NCBI GenBank assembly: GCA_964457335.1
Contig: CAYWGD010000020.1
Coordinates: forward strand, 16,444 to 80,443
Origin: CAJBVW01 sp964457335
Lineage (GTDB): Bacteria > Myxococcota_A > UBA796 > SXON01
Length of the DNA stretch: 64,000 nucleotides
Reading direction: 5' to 3'
Of this stretch, positions 51,213 to 59,588 are shown in pieces (position 1 is the first letter of the stretch; each line of letters begins with the position of its first letter). A model generated the notes under the pieces. The model saw only the letters and a list, made by a program, of their open reading frames with translations. It searched no databases and had not been told where the DNA came from. Made by a program: the position numbers and the translations under genes.

Positions 51213-51214
51213 CC

Positions 51215-51252
51215 GGGGGGCGTTGCGGGGGGGCGGGCCCCCCCGCCCCAAG
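51215..51252 (-). repeat. GC-palindrome element, intergenic copy
   Basis: The minus strand reads CTTGGGGCGGGGGGG, a short spacer, then CCCCCCCGCAACGCCCCCC. It lies between the convergent stops of propeller lipoprotein C and lgt, in sense orientation for the lgt 3' region. Confidence 0.88.
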
Positions 51253-51263
51253 AAGACGAAGCC

Positions 51264-52064
51264 CTACGACGCGAAGGAAGCCTTCACCTCGGTCTTCGAC
51301 CGCGTCGCGAGCATCCACACCCCGAGCAGCGTCACGACGATGGCGCCGTACTGCGCGGGGGTGAGGCCGCCGTAGCGAACGTCCACCGAGGACGTGCGGA
51401 AGAAGTCGAGCGCGAGGCGGAAGGGCCCGTAGAGCATCGCGATCATCCCGACGTAGAAGCCGTGGAAGCGCGGCTTGCGGTCGAGCGCCGTGAAGAGGAG
51501 GAACACCGCGCCGGACCAGAGGGCCTCGTAGAGCCCGAGGTCGTGGCAGGCGATGGTCGGGTTGTGCCCCTCGCACATGCCGTAGACGCCGAGCCAGAAG
51601 TTCGTCTGCGTGCCCGGGTGGTCGTGCGCCGAGAAGCAGCCCATGCGCCCGAAGAACCAGCCGATCGAGAACGCGATCGCGAGCGCGTCCAGGTACGGCC
51701 AGACGGGGAGCTTCTCCTTCTTCACGAACCAGATGGAGAGCGGCACGCAGGCCGCGAACCCGCCGAAGCTCGAGAGCCCCTCCCACACGCGCAGGAGGAT
51801 CATCGGATCCTCCTCGATGAGGTGCGGCCGGTACCAGAGCACGTCGCCGAGGTGGCCGCCGACGAAGGTGCCGATGACGAGCCAGCCGACGAGGCGGTTC
51901 ACGCGCTCCGCGGCGGCGGGATCCCCCGTGAAGCGCACGGCCTTCTTCATCGCGACGTTGCCGCCGATGAGGAAGCCGATGGCCACGAGGATGCCGAAGC
52001 CGTGGATGGCCACCGGCCCCACGTCGATGGAGAAGGGCTCGAAGTACGGGATGAGCGGCTGCAT
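51264..52064 (-). CDS. lgt: Prolipoprotein diacylglyceryl transferase Lgt
   Basis: 266 residues, family-normal. Lgt transfers diacylglycerol from phosphatidylglycerol to the lipobox Cys of prolipoproteins at the inner membrane. Multiple membrane segments, the HGFGILVAIGFLIGG start, GGHLGDVLWYRPHLIEEDP and GRMGCFSAHDHPGTQTN (with the essential Arg of the GRxG motif) are visible, plus EALWSGAVFLLF. At least sixteen likely substrates are encoded in this window. TTAAGC lies 26 bases before the ATG. Confidence 0.92.
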   Translation of the reverse strand: MQPLIPYFEPFSIDVGPVAIHGFGILVAIGFLIGGNVAMKKAVRFTGDPAAAERVNRLVGWLVIGTFVGGHLGDVLWYRPHLIEEDPMILLRVWEGLSSFGGFAACVPLSIWFVKKEKLPVWPYLDALAIAFSIGWFFGRMGCFSAHDHPGTQTNFWLGVYGMCEGHNPTIACHDLGLYEALWSGAVFLLFTALDRKPRFHGFYVGMIAMLYGPFRLALDFFRTSSVDVRYGGLTPAQYGAIVVTLLGVWMLATRSKTEVKASFAS

Positions 52065-52157
52065 GGGGGGCCTCGGTGGGCGACCCCCGCGCTTAACCCC
52101 GGCGTGGGCGGCGGCGCGAGCGGAGGCGCGTCCGCCGTCGTGTCGCGCGCTTTCCTG

Positions 52158-52163
52158 TATGAT
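52158..52163 (+). promoter_or_regulatory. -10-like hexamer TATGAT before the MglA-like gene
   Basis: TATGAT lies 32 bases before the ATG at 52196, which has GGAGG at 52182-52186. The same hexamer and spacing occur before the 3487 gene. No clear -35 is seen. Confidence 0.4.
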
Positions 52164-52195
52164 GCGCGCCGCGTTCCCCCCGGAGGCGCCCGCCG

Positions 52196-53440
52196 ATGGC
52201 CTTGATCAACTTCGCCCGTCGCGAGATCGAGGTGAAGATCGTCTTCTACGGACCGGCGTTGTCCGGGAAGACGACCAACGTCGAGGTCCTGCACCGCCTG
52301 ATGCCGGCGTCGCAGCGGGGCGAGCTCCACTCGCTCCGGACCGAGCAGGACCGCACGTTGTTCTTCGACTACGTGCCGGTGCAGCTCGGCGAGATCGCGG
52401 GCTTCCGCGCGCGCTTCAAGCTCTTCACCGTGCCCGGGCAGGTCTTCTACAAGGAGACGCGCCGCGTCGTGCTCCAGGGCGCCGACGCCGTCGTGTTCGT
52501 GGCCGATTCGAGCCCCGCGCGCGCCGACGCGAACCTCGAGTCGCTCGTCGACCTCGAGGACAACCTCGCGGCGCACGGGCTCGACCTCCGGAGCATCCCG
52601 CTGGTGATCCAGCTCAACAAGCGGGACCTCCCCGACGCGCTCCCGATCGAGGCGTTGGAGGCCGAGCTCAACCCCTTCGGCGTGCCGGTCGTCGAGGCCG
52701 CCGCCGCCGAGGGGCGCGGCGTGCTCGACACGCTCCGCCGGATCACCGAGATCGCGGGCCAGCGCATCCGCGAGAACCTCTCCGGCCAGTCCACGGCCGT
52801 CCAGCTGACCGCCGTGGAGCGCGCCACCCCGGACGACGACCGCAAGGTCGTCCGCGAGCACATGGACGCGATCCGGAAGGTGCGGCCGGGCGAGGAGGCG
52901 CACGTGCGAGAGCTGCGGGCCAGCGGGCAGCTGCACGCCGGGCACGTCGACGCCGTCCTCTCCGAGCTCGTGGTGCGCAGCGAGGACGTGACGCCGCCGG
53001 ACCCCATCGACCCGATGGACGGCCCCTTCGACGAGCTCCCCGTGCCCCGCGAGGCGCGCGCCGCCCGGCCGCCCTCGCCCGAGGTCACGCCGGCCCGGGA
53101 CGGGGCCCCGCTCGGCGCCCCGCTCACGGCGTGGCTCGACGCGCGCGGCGCCCGCGTCGTGGAGGTCCGCGGCGGCCGCGAGGTCGACGGGGCCGTGCAG
53201 TTCGAGCTCATCGCCGAGTGGGCGGACGGACGGCGGCGTCACCCCGTGGTGCTCCACCTCGGGCTCCCGGCGCTCCAGGAAGCCGCGCCCGTAGCGCCCG
53301 CGCAGCCCACGGCCCCGCCGCCCCCCTCCGCGGCGCCCGCGGCGGTCCGCTGGGTGGCCTTCGGCGGCGCCACGTTCTTCACGGCCGTCACCGCCATGGT
53401 GCTCGGCATCGCGCTGGGCTGGATCGCGTTCGCGGCCTGA
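52196..53440 (+). CDS. MglA-like Ras-family GTPase with C-terminal membrane anchor
   Basis: 414 residues, about twice the length of MglA. Residues 1-195 follow Myxococcus MglA closely: MALINFARREIEVKIVFYGP with P-loop GPALSGKT (19-26), DRTLFFDYVP, switch motif TVPGQVFYKETRR (lacking the usual DxxG, as in MglA) and NKRD (141-144). A long extension (about 196-383) has a charged helical region, a Pro-rich linker and a small beta domain (VVEVRGGREVDGAVQFELIA). Residues 384-414 form one hydrophobic helix, so the protein should be tail-anchored in the inner membrane. MglA proteins set cell polarity and motility direction by GTP switching. No MglB-type GAP gene is adjacent. Confidence 0.88.
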   Translation: MALINFARREIEVKIVFYGPALSGKTTNVEVLHRLMPASQRGELHSLRTEQDRTLFFDYVPVQLGEIAGFRARFKLFTVPGQVFYKETRRVVLQGADAVVFVADSSPARADANLESLVDLEDNLAAHGLDLRSIPLVIQLNKRDLPDALPIEALEAELNPFGVPVVEAAAAEGRGVLDTLRRITEIAGQRIRENLSGQSTAVQLTAVERATPDDDRKVVREHMDAIRKVRPGEEAHVRELRASGQLHAGHVDAVLSELVVRSEDVTPPDPIDPMDGPFDELPVPREARAARPPSPEVTPARDGAPLGAPLTAWLDARGARVVEVRGGREVDGAVQFELIAEWADGRRRHPVVLHLGLPALQEAAPVAPAQPTAPPPPSAAPAAVRWVAFGGATFFTAVTAMVLGIALGWIAFAA

Positions 53441-53512
53441 CACGGGCGCCGCGCCCGCAGGGGCGGACACATTCTGGTCGCCGGCGGCATGGCCGCGCGC
53501 GGGCCCCGGCGG

Positions 53513-53518
53513 TAGGAC
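53513..53518 (+). promoter_or_regulatory. -10-like hexamer TAGGAC before recJ
   Basis: TAGGAC lies six bases before the ATG at 53525, without a ribosome-binding site. Confidence 0.3.
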
Positions 53519-53524
53519 GCCCGG

Positions 53525-55231
53525 ATGTGGACCTCCCGCACGGGCCGCCGCTGGGAGCTCCTCCCCGCGGCCGACCCGATCATCACGAGCCTGCGCGCGG
53601 ATCTCGGCGTGCTCCCGCTCACGGCGCGCGTGCTCGCGGCCCGCGGCCTCACGCCCGCCACCGCGGCGGCGTTCCTGGCGCCGGGCGAGGCCCCCTTCCA
53701 CGACCCGGCGCTCCTGAAGGGCCTGCCGGAGGCGCTCGACCGCATCGCGCGCGCCGTCGATCGCTCCGAGCACGTCCGCCTCGTCACCGACTACGACGTG
53801 GACGGCACCACCTCCTGCCTCATCCTCCACGCGGCGCTCGACCGCCGTATCGCCGCCGCGAAGAGCCGCGCCGTCGTGAGCTACCACGTGCCCGACCGCT
53901 TCAAGGAGGGCTACGGGCTGTCCGCGGTGGCGGTCGAGCGCGCCGCCGCCGACGGCGTGCACCTGCTCGTGACGGCCGACATCGGCGTCCGCGACCACGT
54001 CACCGTGGCCAAGGCGCGCGCCCTCGGCGTGGACGTGATCGTCGTCGACCACCACCTGCCCGCGGGCGAGAGCGTGCCCGACGCCGCGCTCGCGGTCATC
54101 TGCCCGCCCCAGGCCGGTTGCCCCTACCCGAACAAGGCCCTCGCGGCCTGCGGCGTGTCGCTCAAGCTCGCGACGGCGCTGCTCGCCGACGATCCGCGCC
54201 GCGACGACGTGCTCCGCTCGCTCTACAAGCTCGCCGCCATCGGCACCGTCGCCGACGTGGTCGACCTCGGCACGCCCGAGAACCGCGGCATCGTCGCGCG
54301 CGGGCTCGACGCGCTGAACCGCGACCGCCACGGCGCCGGCCTCGCCGCGCTGCTGGAGGTCGCGGGCGCCGCCACCGGAAAGCTCACGTCGGGCGACCTC
54401 GGCTTCCGGATCGGCCCGCGCATCAACGCCGCCGGCCGGCTCAAGGACGCCAACGCCGTCGTGCGGCTCCTCCGCGAGCGCGACGCCGCCGCCGCGCAGG
54501 CCCAGGCGCGCGCGCTCGACCTGCTGAACCGCGAGCGGCAGGACATCCAGGGCGAGCTCGTGGAGGCCGCGATGGCGCGGGTCCCCTCCCCGCTCCCCGG
54601 CTTCGTGGTGGTGTGGGGGCCCGAGGAGGAGGGCTGGCACCGCGGCGTCGTCGGGATCGTCGCGAGCAAGGTCCGCGAGCGGGTGCACCGTCCGGTCGCG
54701 GTCGTCGCCGACCTCGGCGGCGTCGCGACGGGCAGCGTGCGCTCCGTGCCCGCGGTGCACGCCGTGCGCGCGCTCGACTCCGTCGCGGACCTGCTCGTCC
54801 GCTACGGCGGGCACGCCGCGGCCGCCGGCTTCACCGTGCCGGCCGAGAAGCTCCCCGAGCTCGCCGCGCGCCTCGCGGCGTGGGTCGACGCGAACGCGGG
54901 CTCGGACGACCTCGTGCCCGTCGCGGAGGTCGACGCCGTCGCGCCCGGCACCGCGATCACGCTCGGGCTCGTCCAGGAGCTCGACCGCCTCGAGCCCACG
55001 GGCAAGGGCAACCCCCCAGCGCGCGTGGTGGTCGAGGGCGCCGTGTCCGGCGTGCGCGTCGTGAAGGACAAGCACCTCTTCTTCAACGTCGGCGGCGCCG
55101 ACTGCGTGTGGTGGGGCGGCGCCGACCAGCGCGCCCACCTCGACGGCGCCACCGCCATCCTCGGCTCGCTCGGCGTCAACGAGTGGAGCGGGCGCACGAC
55201 GGCGCGGCTGACGGTCGAGGACGTGGCGTAG
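53525..55231 (+). CDS. recJ: Single-stranded-DNA exonuclease RecJ
   Basis: 568 residues, family-normal. RecJ is a 5'-3' single-strand exonuclease of recombination and mismatch repair. DHH-family motifs are present in order: TDYDVDGTTSC (motif I), TADIGVRDH (II), VIVVDHHLP (DHH), then the DHHA1 part GWHRGVVGIVASKV and YGGHAAAAGFTV, and a C-terminal OB-like domain ending TARLTVEDVA. Motif II reads DIG where many RecJ have DCG. It probably has a leaderless start; a palindromic repeat block follows the stop. Confidence 0.93.
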   Translation: MWTSRTGRRWELLPAADPIITSLRADLGVLPLTARVLAARGLTPATAAAFLAPGEAPFHDPALLKGLPEALDRIARAVDRSEHVRLVTDYDVDGTTSCLILHAALDRRIAAAKSRAVVSYHVPDRFKEGYGLSAVAVERAAADGVHLLVTADIGVRDHVTVAKARALGVDVIVVDHHLPAGESVPDAALAVICPPQAGCPYPNKALAACGVSLKLATALLADDPRRDDVLRSLYKLAAIGTVADVVDLGTPENRGIVARGLDALNRDRHGAGLAALLEVAGAATGKLTSGDLGFRIGPRINAAGRLKDANAVVRLLRERDAAAAQAQARALDLLNRERQDIQGELVEAAMARVPSPLPGFVVVWGPEEEGWHRGVVGIVASKVRERVHRPVAVVADLGGVATGSVRSVPAVHAVRALDSVADLLVRYGGHAAAAGFTVPAEKLPELAARLAAWVDANAGSDDLVPVAEVDAVAPGTAITLGLVQELDRLEPTGKGNPPARVVVEGAVSGVRVVKDKHLFFNVGGADCVWWGGADQRAHLDGATAILGSLGVNEWSGRTTARLTVEDVA

Positions 55232-55297
55232 GCGCGGCGCGGGTCGGAGCGCCCGGGCCCCGGGCCCGGCGCGCCCCCACCCGCGGCATCCTCCGGG

Positions 55298-55532
55298 AGG
55301 AGCCGGGTCGAACACGACAGTCCGCCTGAGGAGCGGCACCGAGTACGACAACCATCGCCCTGGCCGCCAACTCCTTGCTGGCGCCGCACGAACGAACGCC
55401 GCTTTTTTCTCGGTGCGGGCAGCATCCGGCGCCCCTCCACCCCCGAGTTGTCGTACTCGGTGCCGCTCCTCCGGGACGTTGTCGTACTCGGTGCCGCTCC
55501 TGCCGGCTGTTGTCGTGTCCGACCCCGCTCCT
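55298..55532. repeat. Inverted block of five 24-bp units at 31-bp period
   Basis: Units at 55298-55321 and 55329-55352 point one way. Units at 55447-55470, 55478-55501 and 55509-55532 are their reverse complements. Starts are exactly 31 bases apart within each arm: 24 conserved bases (AGGAGCGGCACCGAG ... ACGACAAC) plus 7 variable bases. The three inner units are identical; the two outermost are diverged in a shared way, so the whole block is a large palindrome around a 94-base centre containing a T6 run (55402-55407). It lies between recJ and a convergent lipoprotein gene, and no protein reading fits the 31-base period. Confidence 0.85.
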
Positions 55533-55559
55533 GCGGGTCCGCTGGTCGTCCACGCCCCC

Positions 55560-56006
55560 CTACCGGCTCCCCACCCGCCGCCGCGCCATCTCCCGCGCCT
55601 CGCCGGGACGCGGCTGCCGGAACTGGCGGATGATGCGGTCGATCTCGGCCTCCAGCGCCGCCTCCTCCATCGCGGGCAGCCGCGACACCTCCCGCGAGAT
55701 CGCGTTCGCGTGGCACGCCGACACGAAGCGCCCGGCGCCGCCGCACGCGTGCGCGGCCGCGGCCCCCGTGAGCTCCTGGGCGTCCACGCCCACGAACCAG
55801 CACTCGTCGCGCATGACCGGGTCTTCGACGCCGCCGCACACCGGGTCGGCGGGCCGCCCTTCCTTCACCGAGAACACGAGGCACTCGTCGCGGAGCCGCG
55901 TGTCGACGATCCGCGCGCAGTCGAGCGCCAGGAACGCGGCCCGGTCGGCGGCGGGGTCGGTGGTGCCGCACCCCAGGAGCCCCGCCATCACGAAAAGCAC
56001 GCGCAC
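55560..56006 (-). CDS. Small Cys-containing lipoprotein
   Basis: 148 residues from GTG at 56006. VLFVMAGLLGC is the lipoprotein signal. The mature sequence is helical with six or more cysteines (ALDCARIVDTRLRDECLVFS, VCGGVEDPVMRDECWFVG, ACGGAGRFVSACHA); LRDEC and MRDEC look like an internal duplication. The C-terminus is charged (IIRQFRQPRPGEAREMARRR). Family unknown. TAGGAT lies five bases before the GTG. Confidence 0.7.
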   Translation of the reverse strand: MRVLFVMAGLLGCGTTDPAADRAAFLALDCARIVDTRLRDECLVFSVKEGRPADPVCGGVEDPVMRDECWFVGVDAQELTGAAAAHACGGAGRFVSACHANAISREVSRLPAMEEAALEAEIDRIIRQFRQPRPGEAREMARRRVGSR

Positions 56007-56051
56007 ACCCCATCCTACCTCGGCCTCGTGGCCCCCTCCGCCGCGGCGGCT

Positions 56052-56057
56052 TAGAAG
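56052..56057 (+). promoter_or_regulatory. -10-like hexamer TAGAAG before aconitase
   Basis: TAGAAG lies 23 bases before the ATG at 56081, with a GGAG site in between: the leadered version of the recurring pattern. Confidence 0.3.
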
Positions 56058-56080
56058 GGCCCCCTTTCGGAGAAACCCCC

Positions 56081-58345
56081 ATGTCCGCCCTCTCCGCCGC
56101 CCAGACGCTCTACGCGACCTTCCCCGCCCGCCACGCCATCGCCCGCCGCCGCCTCGGCCGCGCGATCACGCTCGCGGAGAAGATCCTCTTCGCCCACCTC
56201 GCCGACCCCGAGAAGGCCGAGTTCGTCCGCGGGAAGTCCTTCCTCGACCTGAACCCGGACCGCGTCGCGATGCAGGACGCCACGGCGCAGATGGCGCTCC
56301 TCCAGTTCATGCTCGCGGGCAAGGAGACCACGGCCGTCCCCTCCACCGTGCACTGCGACCACCTCATCCGCGCGCGCAACGGCGCCGCAGAGGACATGAA
56401 GGTCGCGCTCGAGGAGAACTTCGAGGTCTACGAGTTCCTCCGCACGGTCTCCCAGCGCTACGGCATCGGCTTCTGGAAGCCGGGCGCGGGCATCATCCAC
56501 CAGGTCATCCTCGAGAACTACGCGCTGCCCGGCACGCTCATGATCGGCACCGACAGCCACACGCCGAACGCCGGCGGGCTCGGCATGCTCGCGGTGGGCG
56601 TCGGCGGCGCCGACGCGGTGGACGCGATGGTCGGCCTCCCCTGGGAGGTGCTCTGCCCGAAGGTCATCGGCGTCAAGCTCACCGGCAAGCTCAACGGCTG
56701 GACGAGCCCGAAGGACGTGATCCTCAAGCTGGCGGGGCTGCTCACCGTGAAGGGCGGCACCAACGCCATCATCGAGTACTTCGGCCCCGGCACCGAGAGC
56801 CTCTCGTGCACCGGCAAGGCGACGATCTGCAACATGGGCGCCGAGCTCGGCGCGACCACGTCGGTCTTCCCCTACGACGCGCGCATGGCGACCTACCTCC
56901 GCGCCACCGACCGCGCGGCCCTCGCCGACCTCTGCGACGCGAACGCCGCGTCCCTCCGCGCCGACCCCGAGGTGGCCGAGAACCCCTCCGCCTACTTCGA
57001 CCGCGTCGTCGAGATCGACCTCGACACGCTCGAGCCGCACCTCGTCGGCCCGCACACGCCCGACCTCGCCCGCCCCATCTCCGAGATGCGCGCGGCGGTC
57101 GAGAAGGAGGGCTACCCCGCCCGGATCAGCAGCGCGCTGATCGGCTCCTGCACGAACTCGTCCTACGAGGACATCGGCCGCGCCGCGCACCTCGCGCGCC
57201 AGGCCGCCAAGGCGGGGCTGAAGTCGTCGACCCCCTTCCTCATCAGCCCGGGCTCCGACCAGATCTACGCCACGATCCAGCGCGACGGCCAGATGGCGGC
57301 CCTGAACGACATCGGCGGCACCGTGCTCGCGAACGCCTGCGGCCCCTGCATCGGCCAGTGGAAGCGCGACGACATCCAGAAGGGCGAGGCCAACACCATC
57401 GTCTCCTCCTTCAACCGCAACTTCCCGGCCCGCAACGACGGCAACACGGCCACGCTGAGCTTCATCGGCAGCCCCGAGATCGTGACGGCGCTCGCCTTCG
57501 CGGGCGACCTCCGCTTCAACCCGCTCACCGACACCATCGAGCGCGACGGCGTGAAGCTCAAGTTCGAGGCGCCGGTGGCCGAGGAGCTCCCCGCCAACGG
57601 CTTCGCGCCGGGCTTCGACGGCTTCATCGCCCCCTCCGCCGAGGGCAAGAACACCGAGGTCGCCATCTCGCCGACCTCCGACCGCCTCGAGCGCCTCTCG
57701 CCGTTCGCCGCCTGGGACGGCCAGGACATCGGCGGGCTCGTGGTCCTGCTCAAGGCCAAGGGCAAGTGCACCACCGACCACATCTCGGCGGCCGGCCCCT
57801 GGCTCAAGTACCGCGGGCACCTCACCAACATCTCGGGCAACCTCTTCCTCACCGCCAACAACGCCTTCACCGGCGAGATGGGCAAGGGGAAGGACGTGCT
57901 CTCCGGTGAGGCCGGCGTGGCCTACCCCGACCTCGCCAGGCGCTACCGCGCCGCGGGCCAGGGCTGGGTCGCCATCGGCGACGAGAACTACGGCGAGGGC
58001 AGCTCCCGCGAGCACGCGGCCATGGAGCCGCGGCTCATGGGCGCCCGCGCGGTGGTCGCCCGCAGCTTCGCCCGCATCCACGAGACGAACCTCAAGAAGC
58101 AGGGCCTCCTCCCGCTCACCTTCGCGGACCCCGCCGACTACGACAAGGTGCGCGAGGACGACCGCGTCACCATCGAGGGCGTGGCCGGCATCCCGCAGGG
58201 CAAGGCCCCGACGCTCGTGCTCGCGCACGCCGACGGCACCACCGAGCGCGTCGCGCTGAAGACGACCATCTCGCCGGACCAGTTCGAGTGGTTCAAGGCG
58301 GGCAGCGCGCTCAACCTGATCCGCCAGCGGGCCGCCCGGGCCTGA
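56081..58345 (+). CDS. acn: Aconitate hydratase, mitochondrial-type
   Basis: 754 residues. The enzyme interconverts citrate and isocitrate in the TCA cycle. The [4Fe-4S] ligands are the Cys of ALIGSCTNSSYEDIGRA and the two of NACGPCIGQW. TVHCDHLI, MIGTDSHTPNAGGLGMLAVG, KCTTDHISAAGPWLKYRGHL and GDENYGEGSSREHAAMEPRL are substrate- and domain-4-site signatures. Length and motifs fit the mitochondrial Aco2 group rather than AcnA (about 890) or AcnB. Acetyl-CoA from the beta-oxidation genes upstream would feed this cycle, though nothing links their regulation. Strong hairpins follow the stop. Confidence 0.95.
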   Translation: MSALSAAQTLYATFPARHAIARRRLGRAITLAEKILFAHLADPEKAEFVRGKSFLDLNPDRVAMQDATAQMALLQFMLAGKETTAVPSTVHCDHLIRARNGAAEDMKVALEENFEVYEFLRTVSQRYGIGFWKPGAGIIHQVILENYALPGTLMIGTDSHTPNAGGLGMLAVGVGGADAVDAMVGLPWEVLCPKVIGVKLTGKLNGWTSPKDVILKLAGLLTVKGGTNAIIEYFGPGTESLSCTGKATICNMGAELGATTSVFPYDARMATYLRATDRAALADLCDANAASLRADPEVAENPSAYFDRVVEIDLDTLEPHLVGPHTPDLARPISEMRAAVEKEGYPARISSALIGSCTNSSYEDIGRAAHLARQAAKAGLKSSTPFLISPGSDQIYATIQRDGQMAALNDIGGTVLANACGPCIGQWKRDDIQKGEANTIVSSFNRNFPARNDGNTATLSFIGSPEIVTALAFAGDLRFNPLTDTIERDGVKLKFEAPVAEELPANGFAPGFDGFIAPSAEGKNTEVAISPTSDRLERLSPFAAWDGQDIGGLVVLLKAKGKCTTDHISAAGPWLKYRGHLTNISGNLFLTANNAFTGEMGKGKDVLSGEAGVAYPDLARRYRAAGQGWVAIGDENYGEGSSREHAAMEPRLMGARAVVARSFARIHETNLKKQGLLPLTFADPADYDKVREDDRVTIEGVAGIPQGKAPTLVLAHADGTTERVALKTTISPDQFEWFKAGSALNLIRQRAARA

Positions 58346-58360
58346 TCGGGTCGGGCGGCC

Positions 58361-58384
58361 CGGCCGGGCGGGGACGCCCGGCCG
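58361..58384. terminator. Hairpin after aconitase
   Basis: CGGCCGGGCG, GGGA, CGCCCGGCCG: a perfect 10-bp stem 16 bases after the stop, in the convergent gap with the flippase-like gene. There is no T-run. Confidence 0.5.
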
Positions 58385-58456
58385 TCGGCCCCTTCCAGGC
58401 TCGCGGCGGAGCCGCTCGGTCGGCGCGGCGGCGCATCCGCGCCGCGAGCGCCGGAC

Positions 58457-58481
58457 CGCGCCGAGGCTCCGCCTCGGCGCG
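58457..58481. terminator. Second hairpin in the acn-flippase gap
   Basis: CGCGCCGAGGC, TCC, GCCTCGGCGCG: a perfect 11-bp stem. Together with the first hairpin it probably separates the two convergent units in both directions. Confidence 0.5.
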
Positions 58482-58513
58482 CCCTCCAGGCGCCTGCCGC
58501 GTGAAGTCCCCGA

Positions 58514-59569
58514 CTACGCCGCCTCCCGCTCCGCGATCGCGAGGCCCCCGCCGAGCCAGAGGCCCACGAGCCCCATGATCACGTCCGGCACGACCGCCGT
58601 GAACCACAGGAGCCCGCCGAACGCCAGCGCCTCGGGCGGCGTCGCGCCGAAGGGCGTGAGCACGAGCGTCGCGGCCGCCGAGGTGTTGGCGCCGTAGTGC
58701 GGCGGCAGCACCATGCCGCCCACGGCGCCGACCGCCATCACGAGCGCGCCGCAGAGCCACGGCGCCTCGACCTGCACGCCCACCGCCGCGAGCGTGCAGC
58801 GGAACACGATCAGCATGCACCCGATCTGCGTGGCGCCGAGCGCGAGGTTGAGCGCGAGCGGCCCCGGCCGCGCGAGGACGCCGCGGGCCTGGTCGACGGC
58901 GACGCGGAGGCGCTCCGTCCACGACGGGGAGGAGGCCACTCGGAGCAGGGGGGGCGTTGCGGGGGGGCCGGAGGCCCCCCTGCCCCAAGAAGAGTCCCCT
59001 CCAGCGCCCCGGACGAGCCGCAGCCCGACGGCGACCACCGCGATGCCGCCCAGGGTCGCGATCGACACCCAGCCGAGCGCCTCGCGCCGCTGCGCGCCGG
59101 TGAGCACGCGCTCGATGACCGGGGCCGCGCCGACGAGGAGCGCCATCAGCCCGGTGCCGTACGCGACGGCCTCCAAAAAACCCGCGGTGGCGTAGCCCGC
59201 GACGCCGCGCTCGACGGGGAGCCCGGCGCGACGGGCGATCCAGACGGCGCCCGCGAGGTCCGCGACGCGCGAGGGGACGACGAGGTGCCCGAGGTTCGCC
59301 GCGAGGGCGCCGCGCACGACGAGCCGCCAGGGCGCGGCGCCGTCGAGGGCCGCCCACACGCGCGTGGCGCGCAGGAGCAGCGCGCCGCACTGGATGGAGC
59401 ACGCGAGCGCGACCCAGCGCACATCGACGCCGGCGAGAGCCTGGCGGATGCGCTGAGGGCCCGCGTCGGTCCACAACAGCGTCAGGACCCCGATGGACAC
59501 GACGGCCTGGACGACGAGCAACGTCCGGCGCCTCACGACGCCCGCGCGCAGTCCGACCGCTTCACTCAC
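58514..59569 (-). CDS. Flippase-like (UPF0104/LPG-synthase TM) membrane protein
   Basis: 351 residues from GTG at 59569. The VRWVALACSIQCGALLLRAT segment and ANLGHLVVPSRVADLAGAVW match the AglD/UPF0104 'flippase-like' family (the membrane half of lysylphosphatidylglycerol synthase). About eight membrane helices are seen. Residues 193-209 (SSWGRGASGPPATPPLL) come from a GC-palindrome repeat and fall in a loop between helices. The family is linked to lipid or lipid-sugar translocation. It is the last gene of a minus-strand block. Confidence 0.82.
   Translation of the reverse strand: MSEAVGLRAGVVRRRTLLVVQAVVSIGVLTLLWTDAGPQRIRQALAGVDVRWVALACSIQCGALLLRATRVWAALDGAAPWRLVVRGALAANLGHLVVPSRVADLAGAVWIARRAGLPVERGVAGYATAGFLEAVAYGTGLMALLVGAAPVIERVLTGAQRREALGWVSIATLGGIAVVAVGLRLVRGAGGDSSWGRGASGPPATPPLLRVASSPSWTERLRVAVDQARGVLARPGPLALNLALGATQIGCMLIVFRCTLAAVGVQVEAPWLCGALVMAVGAVGGMVLPPHYGANTSAAATLVLTPFGATPPEALAFGGLLWFTAVVPDVIMGLVGLWLGGGLAIAEREAA
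58948..58991 (-). repeat. GC-palindrome element in the flippase-like gene
   Basis: The minus strand reads CTTCTTGGGGCAGGGGGG, a short spacer, then CCCCCCCGCAACGCCCCCCC. It is sense and encodes part of an extramembrane loop. It is read in a different frame at its left end (SSWGRGA) from most other copies but gives the same PPATPP at its right end. Confidence 0.88.
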
Positions 59570-59588
59570 GCGGGGAAACCCCCGCGCG

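Noticed and set aside
55298..55532. CRISPR array
   Set aside because: Units of 24 bases are separated by only 7 bases and face each other in two arms; there are no cas genes.
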